This document shows positions 9,611 to 17,601 of a stretch of DNA of 47,251 nt, piece after piece. The notes under the pieces were generated by a model. The model saw only the letters and a list, made by a program, of their open reading frames with translations. It was not told the DNA's origin and made no database searches. Source of the DNA: 73-13 sp035556075 (GTDB taxonomy: Bacteria > Actinomycetota > Actinomycetes > Actinomycetales > Microbacteriaceae). Numbering within the stretch: the stretch's first letter is position 1; every line of letters starts with the position of its first letter. The stretch spans positions 1-47,251 of the forward strand of contig DATMFQ010000039.1 of NCBI GenBank assembly GCA_035556075.1, in the 5' to 3' direction. Made by a program: the position numbers and the translations under genes.

Positions 9611-10714
9611 TCAGCGCACGAGCACGGGCTTGATCGTGGCCCCGCTCGCGGAGTCGGCGACGGCGTCATTGATCGCCGCCACCGGGTACGTCCGCACGAG
9701 GCGCTCGAGCGGAAAGCGGCCGGCCTGCCACAGCTGCATGAGCCGGGGCACGATCTCGCGCGGGCGGGCATCCCCCTGCACGAGCATCGTCGCGCCGGCG
9801 CCCCGCAGCAGCAGGTGCTGCGTCGGGAAGTCGACGCTCGGCGCCCCCGCGACCCCCGCGGCGCGGCCCCGGATCCCGAGGGAGCGGAGCATCGTCGTGA
9901 AGACGGCGGGGACCCCCGTCGTGTCGAGCGCCCGGTCGACCCCGCCGCGAGTGAGGTCGAGGATCCGCGCCTCGGCGTCCTCCTGACTCGTGTCGACGAT
10001 GTGCGTCGCGCCGAGCTCGGCGGCGAGCTCGAGCCGCGTGGGGTGCCGGTCGACGGCGATGATCGTGTCGCAGCCGGCGACGACGGCGGCCATCACGGCG
10101 GAGAGCCCGACCGCGCCCGCGCCGAAGGCGGCGAACGAGCTGCCCGGTTGGGCCTCGAGCGCGTGCCACACCGCGCCCGCCCCCGTCAGCACCCCGCAGC
10201 CCAGCGGTGCGAGCAGTTCGAACGGCAGGTCCCGCGGGACCGGGATGACGGAGGCGAGGGCCGCATTCGTCCGATCGGCGAAGGAGCTCTGCCCGAAGAA
10301 GTGCGAGCCGACCGGTGCGCCATCGAGCCGGAAGGCCGTCGAGCCGTCCGCTCGTGCCCCGCCGAAATTCCGCGCGTCGTACTCGACGCAGTACGACGGG
10401 AAGCCCGCGCGACAGTGGCGGCACGCGCCGCAGTGGTCGAAGCTCAGCACGACATGGTCCCCGACCGCCAGCTGCGGCGCGGAGACGCCGTCGCCGACCG
10501 GCCCGAGCGCCTCGACGACCCCCGCGCCCTCGTGCCCGAGCACGATCGGCCGCGCGCCGGGCGCCATCCGGTCGCGGACCTTCGCGTCGGTGTGGCACAC
10601 GCCGGTCGCCACGAGGCGGACCCGCACCTCGCCCGCGCGGGGTTCGTCGAGCTCGAGCTCCGTGCGGACGAATGCGCGCTGCGGCCCGGTCGCGACGGCG
10701 GCGGTGACGAGCAC
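9611..10714 (-). CDS. Zinc-dependent alcohol dehydrogenase, aryl-alcohol (benzyl) dehydrogenase-like
   Basis: 367 residues, the usual length for medium-chain dehydrogenase/reductases. Catalytic zinc ligands are visible as Cys40 (GVCHTD), His61-Glu62 (GHEGAG) and Cys173. The structural zinc lobe has Cys95, Cys98, Cys101 and Cys109. The Rossmann motif G198-A-G200-A-V-G203 is followed by Asp222 at the end of the second strand, which favours NAD over NADP. The GVCHTD and FGAGAVGL pattern resembles benzyl and other aryl-alcohol dehydrogenases, so it likely interconverts an aryl or alkyl alcohol with its aldehyde in the cytoplasm. It is a monocistronic reverse gene diverging from the carboxypeptidase. 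The GTG start lies 6 bases after a TAGGGT -10 element, suggesting a leaderless mRNA. A link to the nearby amine oxidase, which makes aldehydes, is plausible but unproven. Confidence 0.88.
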   Translation of the reverse strand: MLVTAAVATGPQRAFVRTELELDEPRAGEVRVRLVATGVCHTDAKVRDRMAPGARPIVLGHEGAGVVEALGPVGDGVSAPQLAVGDHVVLSFDHCGACRHCRAGFPSYCVEYDARNFGGARADGSTAFRLDGAPVGSHFFGQSSFADRTNAALASVIPVPRDLPFELLAPLGCGVLTGAGAVWHALEAQPGSSFAAFGAGAVGLSAVMAAVVAGCDTIIAVDRHPTRLELAAELGATHIVDTSQEDAEARILDLTRGGVDRALDTTGVPAVFTTMLRSLGIRGRAAGVAGAPSVDFPTQHLLLRGAGATMLVQGDARPREIVPRLMQLWQAGRFPLERLVRTYPVAAINDAVADSASGATIKPVLVR

Positions 10715-10720
10715 GTCGCC

Positions 10721-10726
10721 ACCCTA
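10721..10726 (-). promoter_or_regulatory. Leaderless -10 element for the alcohol dehydrogenase
   Basis: TAGGGT on the reverse strand ends 6 bases before the GTG start; no Shine-Dalgarno sequence fits between. Transcription would begin at or next to the start codon. Confidence 0.5.
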
Positions 10727-10814
10727 GCCCGCGTGTTCCTCCCGCCACCAGCCGGCGCAGCCACCGCTCGCGAAGCGTTCAGCAACACCCCGCTTCGCTG
10801 CCGCGGCGGAGCGC

Positions 10815-10820
10815 TACCCT
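10815..10820 (+). promoter_or_regulatory. Candidate -10 element of the D,D-carboxypeptidase gene
   Basis: TACCCT lies about 50 bases before the coding start and is followed directly by a GAATGC motif. Unlike many genes here, this one has a real leader with a strong GGGGAGG ribosome-binding site at 10856-10862. Confidence 0.35.
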
Positions 10821-10869
10821 GAATGCAGCGACCCGCCGCCGGCTGGCCGAGCCGCGGGGAGGAATGCGG

Positions 10870-12483
10870 ATGCGCGACACAGCACGAGGACCGCGGTCAC
10901 GATTCGGTCGCCTCGCGGCGATCGTCCTGGCGGCCGGACTCGGACTCACCGCCTGTGCGGGGACCGGATGGCCGGGATCGCCCGGCTCGACCGGGCCAAC
11001 GGCCTCCCCGGCGGGCGACGACCTCACCGCCGCGGTCGAGGCGTTCACGACCGCACCGCGGTTCGCGAACAGCGCGTGGAGCATCCTCGCGGTCGACCGC
11101 GCGACGGGCGAGGAGGTCCTCGCCGTCAACCCGACCGCGCCACTGGTGCCCGGCTCGATTATGAAGAACTTCACGACGGCCACGGCGCTCGAGCTCCTCG
11201 GCGCGGACCGGCGGGTCACGACGACGGTGCACGGCCTCGGCGAGCTGCGTGACGGTGTGCTCGCCGGCGGCCTGGCGCTCGTCGGCGCGGGCGACTTCAG
11301 CTTCGGGCTCCGCGACGAGCCGGACGGCACGCTCTGGGTCGGCGGCTTCGATCACAATGAGGCGAACACCGGACTCTTCGCCCCCGACCTCCCGCCCGGC
11401 GACCCGCTCGCCGGGCTCCGGGACCTCGCCGGGCAGCTCACGGCCGCCGGGGTGACGCGCATCGCGGGCGACGTCGTCGTCGACAACCGCCGCTTCGACC
11501 CGGAGCACCGCTGGCCTGACGGCCGGATCGACTCGATCTGGGTGAATGAGAACCTCATCGACGCGCTCCTGACCCCGGGCACCGTCGGCACGAGTCCGGT
11601 GGTCGAGCTGCGCCCGGCGCTGCGCGGTCTCGAGCTCGTCAACGAGGCGAGGACGGTCGCCGGGGACGGCGTCGACCTCCTCGTCGAGGATCTCGGCGAC
11701 CTCCGGGTCCGCGTCAGCGGCACGATCGGCGTCGACGCGGGGTTGACCGTGCGGGGAGCCCAGATCGGCGACCCGGCCGAATTCGCGCGCCGCGCATTCC
11801 TCGAGATCTTGGGCGAGGCGGGGATTCCGGTCGACGGGACCGCAGCGACGAACCCTGTCGAGTCACTGCCCGCGCCGGGCGGCTACCTCGGGGTGCCGCT
11901 CGCGAGCCGCGACTCGGCGACGACCGCGGAGTTCGCCAAGGTCATCCTGAAGATCAGCTACAACCGGGGTGCGGACCTCCTCGGCTGCCTCCTCGCCGTC
12001 GATGCCGGCAGCACCGACTGCCGGGACGGCCTGCGGATCATCCTCGATACGATCACGACGCTCGGGACGCCGGACGGCGCGGCCTTCGTCTTCGACCCAG
12101 CCGGGACCGACGACAACGACCGGTCGAGCGCGGCAGCGCAGGTCGGCCTGCTGCTCGGTGCGGGGACGCGCCCGTGGGGCGAGGTCTGGCACGCGGCGAT
12201 GCCGATCTCCGGCGTCGACGGCTCGCTCGCCTCCCTCGGCGCGGGCACGGCGTCGGACGGGATGATTCAGGCGAAGACGGGCAGCCGGATCATCGAGTAC
12301 CCGGCGACGGGCGGGCTGGTCTATCTCGCGCAGTCGTATGCCGGCTACCTGACGACCGCGTCGGGCCGCGACCTCGCCTTCGCGATCATCGTCAACGGGA
12401 TCCGGGTCGACACCTTCGACGGCCTCTTCCCGGTCATGGACGAGATCGCCGAGCTCCCGCTGATCCTGCAGCGCCTCGGCTGA
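10870..12483 (+). CDS. dacB: D-alanyl-D-alanine carboxypeptidase/endopeptidase, PBP4 (S13) family lipoprotein
   Basis: 537 residues from the second of two in-frame ATGs. That ATG sits 7 bases after GGGGAGG, while the upstream ATG at 10864 is only 1 base away from it and unlikely. A signal peptide with an LTAC lipobox puts the lipidated Cys at about residue 29. All three penicillin-binding motifs are present: S96-I-M-K99 (SxxK), S363-Y-N365 (SxN) and K469-T-G471 (KTG), with the long insertion between the first two that marks the S13/PBP4 class. The protein should trim D-Ala from peptidoglycan stem peptides or cut crosslinks outside the membrane. It diverges from the alcohol dehydrogenase and converges on the SnoaL-like gene. 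The lipobox is notable, since many PBP4 proteins have only a cleaved or anchor signal. Confidence 0.9.
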   Translation: MRDTARGPRSRFGRLAAIVLAAGLGLTACAGTGWPGSPGSTGPTASPAGDDLTAAVEAFTTAPRFANSAWSILAVDRATGEEVLAVNPTAPLVPGSIMKNFTTATALELLGADRRVTTTVHGLGELRDGVLAGGLALVGAGDFSFGLRDEPDGTLWVGGFDHNEANTGLFAPDLPPGDPLAGLRDLAGQLTAAGVTRIAGDVVVDNRRFDPEHRWPDGRIDSIWVNENLIDALLTPGTVGTSPVVELRPALRGLELVNEARTVAGDGVDLLVEDLGDLRVRVSGTIGVDAGLTVRGAQIGDPAEFARRAFLEILGEAGIPVDGTAATNPVESLPAPGGYLGVPLASRDSATTAEFAKVILKISYNRGADLLGCLLAVDAGSTDCRDGLRIILDTITTLGTPDGAAFVFDPAGTDDNDRSSAAAQVGLLLGAGTRPWGEVWHAAMPISGVDGSLASLGAGTASDGMIQAKTGSRIIEYPATGGLVYLAQSYAGYLTTASGRDLAFAIIVNGIRVDTFDGLFPVMDEIAELPLILQRLG

Positions 12484-12501
12484 GGCAGGCGCCCGGCCAG
12501 A

Positions 12502-12891
12502 TCAGGGCTGCTGCGCAAGCCACATGAGGTGGCTGTCGACGATCTGCTCCATCTCGACGACCTTGTCGTCGCGGACGGTCCACTTGTGGACGACGCGGGC
12601 CTCGACCGGCTTGCCGGTCGCCCGCGCGGTCGCGGCGTAGCGGCCGATCATGACGACGACCTTGCCGTCGACGACGAACTCGTCGGTGAGGACGCGGAAG
12701 TTGTCGAAGGTCTCGTTCAGTGGCCCGAAGACGCCCGCGCCGATCGCCGGCATCCCGACGAAGCGTCCCGGGAACGGCCCACCCTCCGCCTCGATCCAGA
12801 CGATGTCGTCGGCGAAGTCTTTCGCCATCCCCGCGGGGTCACCCGCGGCGCCTGCGGCGTAGTGGGCCTTGACGATGTCGAGGGCGGACAT
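12502..12891 (-). CDS. SnoaL-like / NTF2-fold protein
   Basis: 129 residues, the usual size of a single NTF2-like alpha+beta cone domain. The N-terminal helix (DIVKAHYAAGAAGD) is followed by the FADDIVWIEAEGG strand-turn typical of SnoaL-like and ketosteroid-isomerase-related proteins. A C-terminal sheet contains VHKWTVRDDKVVEMEQIVDS. Such proteins act as small isomerases, hydrolases or binding proteins; the substrate cannot be read from sequence. A good ribosome-binding site (AAGGAG) lies 8 bases before the ATG. It sits 90 bases downstream of the amine oxidase on the same strand, with a strong hairpin between them, so it may be only weakly co-transcribed with that gene. Confidence 0.8.
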   Translation of the reverse strand: MSALDIVKAHYAAGAAGDPAGMAKDFADDIVWIEAEGGPFPGRFVGMPAIGAGVFGPLNETFDNFRVLTDEFVVDGKVVVMIGRYAATARATGKPVEARVVHKWTVRDDKVVEMEQIVDSHLMWLAQQP

Positions 12892-12943
12892 GCAGCACTC
12901 CTTCGTGTCGCTGAAGAGGGGTCACTCCATCATGCCCGGTGTC

Positions 12944-12972
12944 GTGCGCGCGGGTGTTGTCCTCGCGCGCAC
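12944..12972 (-). terminator. Perfect 9-bp hairpin after the copper amine oxidase
   Basis: GTGCGCGCG and CGCGCGCAC pair exactly around an 11-base loop. On the reverse strand the stem begins 9 bases after the oxidase stop codon. No T-tract. Confidence 0.55.
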
Positions 12973-12981
12973 GATCACCGG

Positions 12982-15141
12982 TCAGTCGGCCGACTTCCGC
13001 GGCTTCGGGTACTTGAGCGGCGTGAGTTGCCGCGCCGGACCCCACCATTCGGGGTGATCGACCTTCGGCTGGGGGCCGTGGGCGGTTGACCCGCGGTGAT
13101 CGTGACTGCCGTCGTGCCGTGAGGAATGCGCGTGGCCGCGGTCCGCATTCGTCCCGCATCGGCAGTCGTCACCGCAGGCGCAGGTGCTCCCGCCACCGTG
13201 TCCACCGTGGCCGCAGGTGCAGCCGCCCGCCGCGCAGGCACCGCTCGCACAGGCGCTCGTGCCGGACAGGTCCGGCACGTCGAGCGAGGGGTTACGGTCG
13301 AAGAAGCCGTGCGGACGGAGCTTGAAGCCGACCTTGTCGACCGGCATGATCGGCCAGTCCTCGGTGCGCGGGAAGTGCGTGAGGCCGAAGGTGTGCCAAA
13401 CGACGATGTCCTCGCCGTCGACGCTTCGGTCGCCCGCGCTGTACGCGGGCAGGCCCGCGCCACCGGGGTGCTGATTCGGCAGGTACCCGGCGGCCCAGAG
13501 CTGGCCGGGGGCATCGCGCGTGACCCAGAGGTGTTTCGTCGCGAAGGCGGCGCGCTTCGCGATCGGCGAGTCGTCCGCCGCGAGGAGGACCGGCGTCGGC
13601 TGCGGCTCGAGGTGGAAGGAGGGGGGCTCGCCGACGTGGTTCGTCGTGCCCGTGCTCAGGATGCGCCAGACGCGGCCGACGGTCGTGTCGGCGAGGCGCT
13701 GCGCCTGCTGCTCGGTGGCCAGGCGCGTGACCTTGCGGGTGAAGGCGTTGCCCCACGGGTTCGTCTCCGACATCGGGAGGCGGACCGCATCGAGCTCCTC
13801 GACCGCGTTCGGCTGCCCGTCGAGCCACGGTTCGAAGCGGGCGGAGAAGAGGTGCTGGTGGACGGGCGCGCCGAGCCCCGGGGCGATCTCCGTCGCATAC
13901 GGCCGGTCCTCGTCGCGCAGGCCCGAGGTGAAGACGATGCCCGTCGCCTTGCCCTCGAGCTCGACCGTGCCGTCGAGGCCGAAGTACCAGTAGAAGCCGT
14001 AGTCGTAGTTGCCGATCGTGACGAAGAAGGAGATGACGAGGCGCCGATTCCGGCGGGTCTCGCTGCTGGGCATGAAGTCGTCGCGGTGCTTCCAGAGGAC
14101 GCCCGCGTCCTCCTCGTGGATGCAGATCGCGTTGGGCAGCACGCGGGGGCGACCGTGGTTGTCGGAGGTGACCGCGTCGAGGTAGGTGATGTCGCCGAGG
14201 CAGTCGCAGCCGAGCTCGAGCGCGTTCGCGAGGTTGCCGAATTCGTACTCGCCCGCGTCGAAATAGTTCTGCCAGCCGTGCATCGGTGTCGGGTCGCCAT
14301 AGGGCACGACCATCTCGGAGACGGAGGCGCGGTGCAGCACCTTGCGGCCGTCGACGCGGACGTCGTGGAGGGTGAGGCCCTCGCGGCCGTTGAAGCCGAC
14401 GCGGATCGACCAGCCCTCCCACTCGAGCACGTGGTCCTCGAGCGTGAAGGACACGCCCTCGGGCTGCGTGATCGAGATCGGTTTGAGGCTCGTGCGCGGC
14501 GGACCGGACACGGTCTCGTTCGTGTAGTCGCCGCTCGTGGCGGGGATCGGCCGCTCATCCATCTCGATGAGTCGCACGACGTTGCGCTCGATGAGGTCGA
14601 TGTGCGCGACGAGGCCGTCGATCGGGTGCGCCCAGGGGGAGTCGCCCGGGTAGTCGCTGCGGAAGGAGAGCACCCGGAGCATCCGGCGGCCCTCCTCGCC
14701 GTCGTAGTAGCCAGAGCCGGCCGACAGCGGGCAGCAGAAGACGGCGTCGAGGTCGGTGATGCCGCGCCGCTCGATCGCGGCCCGCCACCCAGGGTCAGCC
14801 TTGACGATGTCACCGGCCGCCGCGAAGTCCTCCTCGATGACCGGCCCCATGCCGTCGGTGACGGGGTCGAATGCTTCGGTCGCGACGATCTGGCCGCTGG
14901 CGACATCGACGACGATGCGGCTCGTGCGGGGGTGCCGGAGCGACATGACGAGGCCCGAGACGAGCCGGGGCAGCTGCGCGCCCGCCTCAAACGCTCGGTA
15001 GTCGACACGGCTCGGCTCCTCGAGCATGACGTACGCGAAGCGGGTCGCCTCGTCGACGAGCCCGGCGGCCTCAGCGGCGGTCCGGAAGGCCTCGATCTCG
15101 GCGGGCGTGAGCGGGCTGAGTGGGTGGGGGGCGGTGGGCAT
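12982..15141 (-). CDS. Copper-containing primary-amine oxidase with Cys/His-rich C-terminal tail
   Basis: 719 residues from an ATG preceded by AAGGGGA; longer in-frame starts upstream would cross the promoter. Known family chemistry: oxidation of primary amines to aldehydes with release of ammonia and hydrogen peroxide, using copper and the self-made cofactor TPQ. The TPQ tyrosine is Tyr379 in T-I-G-N-Y-D-Y, the catalytic base Asp295 (YFDAGEY), and the copper ligands His428, His430 and His589. From memory these run at a constant offset of 3 from the Arthrobacter globiformis phenylethylamine oxidase numbering (382, 298, 431, 433, 592), so catalysis looks intact. The usual end is near residue 625. 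Here about 95 extra residues follow, with eight Cys and eight His between 631 and 688, possibly a metal-binding extension. It lies downstream of an amine/amino-acid permease and a palindromic operator. There is no signal peptide, so it is probably cytoplasmic. Confidence 0.93.
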   Translation of the reverse strand: MPTAPHPLSPLTPAEIEAFRTAAEAAGLVDEATRFAYVMLEEPSRVDYRAFEAGAQLPRLVSGLVMSLRHPRTSRIVVDVASGQIVATEAFDPVTDGMGPVIEEDFAAAGDIVKADPGWRAAIERRGITDLDAVFCCPLSAGSGYYDGEEGRRMLRVLSFRSDYPGDSPWAHPIDGLVAHIDLIERNVVRLIEMDERPIPATSGDYTNETVSGPPRTSLKPISITQPEGVSFTLEDHVLEWEGWSIRVGFNGREGLTLHDVRVDGRKVLHRASVSEMVVPYGDPTPMHGWQNYFDAGEYEFGNLANALELGCDCLGDITYLDAVTSDNHGRPRVLPNAICIHEEDAGVLWKHRDDFMPSSETRRNRRLVISFFVTIGNYDYGFYWYFGLDGTVELEGKATGIVFTSGLRDEDRPYATEIAPGLGAPVHQHLFSARFEPWLDGQPNAVEELDAVRLPMSETNPWGNAFTRKVTRLATEQQAQRLADTTVGRVWRILSTGTTNHVGEPPSFHLEPQPTPVLLAADDSPIAKRAAFATKHLWVTRDAPGQLWAAGYLPNQHPGGAGLPAYSAGDRSVDGEDIVVWHTFGLTHFPRTEDWPIMPVDKVGFKLRPHGFFDRNPSLDVPDLSGTSACASGACAAGGCTCGHGGHGGGSTCACGDDCRCGTNADRGHAHSSRHDGSHDHRGSTAHGPQPKVDHPEWWGPARQLTPLKYPKPRKSAD

Positions 15142-15174
15142 CAAGGTCCCCTTCGGACGTCGGCGTTGACGGGA

Positions 15175-15194
15175 TATTCTCCCTGGGGAGAATA
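15175..15194 (-). promoter_or_regulatory. Perfect palindromic operator at the amine oxidase promoter
   Basis: TATTCTCCCTGGGGAGAATA has two 9-bp arms and a 2-base centre. It overlaps a reverse-strand TATTAT (15192-15197) that would be the -10 element, so a bound protein should block the promoter. A related site lies before the permease gene. The size suits a TetR-family dimer; the TetR gene two genes upstream is the obvious candidate. Confidence 0.65.
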
Positions 15195-15222
15195 ATACGG
15201 CGGTTGGCTGGAAGCCAAGCGT

Positions 15223-15260
15223 GCGGGGCCCCGCCGACCCGACGGTCGAGCGGGGCCCGC
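15223..15260 (-). terminator. GC-rich inverted repeats after the permease gene
   Basis: A 12-bp perfect palindrome GCGGGGCCCCGC (15223-15234) can also pair with GCGGGGCCCGC at 15250-15260, just beyond the permease stop codon. A third small hairpin (TTGGCT, loop GGA, AGCCAA) lies at 15204-15218. Confidence 0.4.
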
Positions 15261-15272
15261 GCATTCGTGGGG

Positions 15273-16751
15273 CTACGCCACCGGCGTCTCCTCGAACTTC
15301 TCGAGGTCGGCCTCGAGGCCCTCGTAGACCGCCGGCCGCTTGGCGCGGAGCACGGCGGCGTAGATGAGCCCGCCGATGAGGGTGAGCGCGAGCAGCCACG
15401 GCAGGATCACCACGTACAGCTCCTCCGAACCGGCGATCAGCGGGAAGTTGATCAGCGCGAAGATGCTGATCACGGAGAGCGCGAGGAAGCCAAGTCCTGG
15501 CGCGATGAAGGTGCTCCACCAGCGCCGGTCAGCTGTGCGCCGGAAGTGTGCGACGACGGCGAGTGCCGCGATCGCCTGCACGATCATGACCGCGAGCGTG
15601 CCGAACCCGATGCCGACCGGGACGAGCGTGACCACCGGCGGCGGCGGTTCCGCCTGCGAGAACTCGGTGAGGGCGAAGACACCCGCCACGATGAGCCCGA
15701 AGAGCAGGTTGATGACGAGCGCGCGCTCGGGCACGCCCCGCTTGTTCGTCTTCGCGAGCCAATGCGGCAGGACGCGGGCCCGGCCAAGCGCGAAGAGATA
15801 CCGCGACGCCGAGTTGTGGAAGGCGAGCTGTGCGGCGAAGAGGCTGACGACCAGCAGCACGAGCAGGACCGCCCCAAGGATCGGGCCGAGGTACTCGTAC
15901 ACGAGGCCGATCGTGAGGTCGCCCGCCTCGAGGTGCGACACCGCGACGTCCTGTGCCTCCCGGACGCCGACCGCGCTGACGATCGCCCACGCGACGAACG
16001 CGTGGAGGACGCCGATGACGATGATCGCGGTGTACGTCGCGCGCGGGATCGTCCGGCGCGGCTCCCGCGCTTCCTCGCTGAACAGCGAGGTCGCTTCGAA
16101 CCCGATGAATGCGGTGGCCACCATGAGCAGCCCGATCCAGATCGAGCCGGTCGTGATGACCTCCGGCCCGAGGGCGAGCGTGAAGGCCGCGACGTCGAAG
16201 CCCTTGGTGGCCAGCACCGAGAACGCGAAGGTGAGCAGGATGAGGATCTCGAGGACGAGCGCGACGCCGAGTACCCGCGCGGAGATCTGGATCCCGGAGC
16301 GCGCGAGCAGGTAGGCGATGATGAACAGCACGGCCCCGGCGATGAACCAGTGGACTTCGAAGCCGAAGAGTTCAGGGAGCACGACGACGCCCGTGAAGAA
16401 GCCGAGGGTGCCGGTCGCGCCCGCGACGAAGAAGTTGTACCCGAGCGTCGCAATGAGGCCAGTGACGAGACCGGCTGGCCTCCCGAGGCCCTTCACAGCG
16501 ATCGCATAGAACCCGCCCGTGTTGACGAGCTCCTTCGTGATCTGCGCGTAGCCGATGGCGAAGAGCAGGAGCGCGGCGGCGACGATGAGCACCGCGACGG
16601 GAGTGCCGCCGCCGTTGCCGAGCCCGATCGCGAGCGGGAGCACGACGATCGCGACCGTGAGCGGCGCGACGGCTGCGAGGACGAGGAAGACAATGGCGGG
16701 GACGCCGAGCTGATTTGCCCGGAGCTTGCCAGCTGTGGGTTCGGTGGACAC
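15273..16751 (-). CDS. APC-superfamily amino acid/amine permease
   Basis: 492 residues from a GTG start placed 6 bases after AAAGGAGA; the longer upstream reading lacks a ribosome-binding site. About twelve hydrophobic helices span residues 17-470. The first helix region has the APC signature of a small-residue-rich unwound segment, followed by an NTGGFYAIAVKGLGRPAG loop and GFEATSLFSEEAREPRRTIPRAT after helix 6, both typical of APC transporters. It should import an amino acid or primary amine by proton or sodium symport. The next gene downstream is the copper amine oxidase and the next upstream a TetR regulator. An operator like that of the oxidase lies in its promoter. The pairing suggests uptake of the amine the oxidase degrades; the exact substrate is unknown. 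Confidence 0.9.
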   Translation of the reverse strand: MSTEPTAGKLRANQLGVPAIVFLVLAAVAPLTVAIVVLPLAIGLGNGGGTPVAVLIVAAALLLFAIGYAQITKELVNTGGFYAIAVKGLGRPAGLVTGLIATLGYNFFVAGATGTLGFFTGVVVLPELFGFEVHWFIAGAVLFIIAYLLARSGIQISARVLGVALVLEILILLTFAFSVLATKGFDVAAFTLALGPEVITTGSIWIGLLMVATAFIGFEATSLFSEEAREPRRTIPRATYTAIIVIGVLHAFVAWAIVSAVGVREAQDVAVSHLEAGDLTIGLVYEYLGPILGAVLLVLLVVSLFAAQLAFHNSASRYLFALGRARVLPHWLAKTNKRGVPERALVINLLFGLIVAGVFALTEFSQAEPPPPVVTLVPVGIGFGTLAVMIVQAIAALAVVAHFRRTADRRWWSTFIAPGLGFLALSVISIFALINFPLIAGSEELYVVILPWLLALTLIGGLIYAAVLRAKRPAVYEGLEADLEKFEETPVA

Positions 16752-16875
16752 CTGATCTCCTTTGATTCGGTCAGCGACGCCCGCACCTGTGGCCACGCCC
16801 CACCCTGTATGCGACGTCATCGTCGCTGCGTGTCGCGGTTCGTCACCGTGCCGGTGTCGCGAGCCAATCTACTTT

Positions 16876-16895
16876 GATTCTCCCATCGGAGAGCA
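16876..16895 (-). promoter_or_regulatory. Imperfect operator related to the oxidase palindrome, at the permease promoter
   Basis: GATTCTCCCATCGGAGAGCA matches the oxidase site in 8 of 9 bases of one arm and 6 of 9 of the other, with the same 2-base centre. It lies between a candidate -35 (TTGCTC on the reverse strand, 16891-16896) and a -10 (TAGATT, 16866-16871). Confidence 0.5.
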
Positions 16896-16939
16896 ACCTT
16901 TTTTGGCACTGCCTCGGGCGGCGCTCGGTCGACACCGGC

Positions 16940-17524
16940 TCAGAGGGTCGCGAGGATGCGCTCGAGCGCGGCGCGCTGGCGCCTGGGCGTCGTGCGCTGC
17001 GGGGTGAAGAGCTCCATGGCCTGGAGCCCCATCATCATCCACATCAGGGAGTCGACGATGTCCGCATTCGACACCTCGGTCGTGACCTCGCCGCTGACGC
17101 GCGCCTCATCGAGATGCTTCGCGAGCTGTCGGCGGAACGCGGTGTCGTTGACCCGGAACTGCTTGGCGAGCCCGGGGAGGGTCAGTGCGCGTCCCCAGAA
17201 TGCGACGATGACCGCCGCCTCGAGCTCCCGAATCTCATCGAGCGGCATGATCTCGTAGCAGATGAGCCGGAGTGCCGCGATCCCCGACGTCCCGCGGATC
17301 GCCCGCTCGACCCGCGCGACGGCCCGGTCGTACGCCCGCGCGTAGGCGGCGACGAGGAGCTCGTCCTTGGACGCGAAGTACGGTTTGAGCGCCCCATTCG
17401 AGTACCCGGCTGCTGCGGCGACGCCGCGCAGCGTCACGGCGTCGAAGCCGTGGTCGCGGATGATCCGCCAGGCGACATCGATGAACTCGTCGCGCCGGGC
17501 CGACTTGTCGACAATCTTGGGCAC
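16940..17524 (-). CDS. TetR/AcrR-family transcriptional regulator, BetI-like
   Basis: 194 residues from a GTG that follows a TAGTGT -10 element by 7 bases (leaderless). An upstream GTG at 17533 would give 197 residues but overlaps that promoter. The N-terminal helix-turn-helix domain (residues about 8-55) has the TetR pattern FIDVAWRIIRDHGFDAVTLR, then VAAAAGYSNGALKPYFASKDELL. The Met-rich C-terminal helical ligand domain resembles BetI-type regulators of amine and choline genes. It stands upstream of the permease on the same strand. The two palindromic sites before permease and oxidase are its likely targets, with an amine or aldehyde as inducer (inference). No such site lies before its own start, so it may not regulate itself through this motif. 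Confidence 0.88.
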   Translation of the reverse strand: MPKIVDKSARRDEFIDVAWRIIRDHGFDAVTLRGVAAAAGYSNGALKPYFASKDELLVAAYARAYDRAVARVERAIRGTSGIAALRLICYEIMPLDEIRELEAAVIVAFWGRALTLPGLAKQFRVNDTAFRRQLAKHLDEARVSGEVTTEVSNADIVDSLMWMMMGLQAMELFTPQRTTPRRQRAALERILATL

Positions 17525-17601
17525 GATCTGCACACTAGCCCGGTCGCCCTCGAACTCGACGCAGCGGGCCGCAGCCGGTCGCCGTCTGTCGCGGCTGCTC
17601 G

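Noticed and set aside
10864..10866. Upstream ATG as the start of the D,D-carboxypeptidase
   Set aside because: It is 1 base from the GGGGAGG site; the ATG at 10870 has normal spacing.
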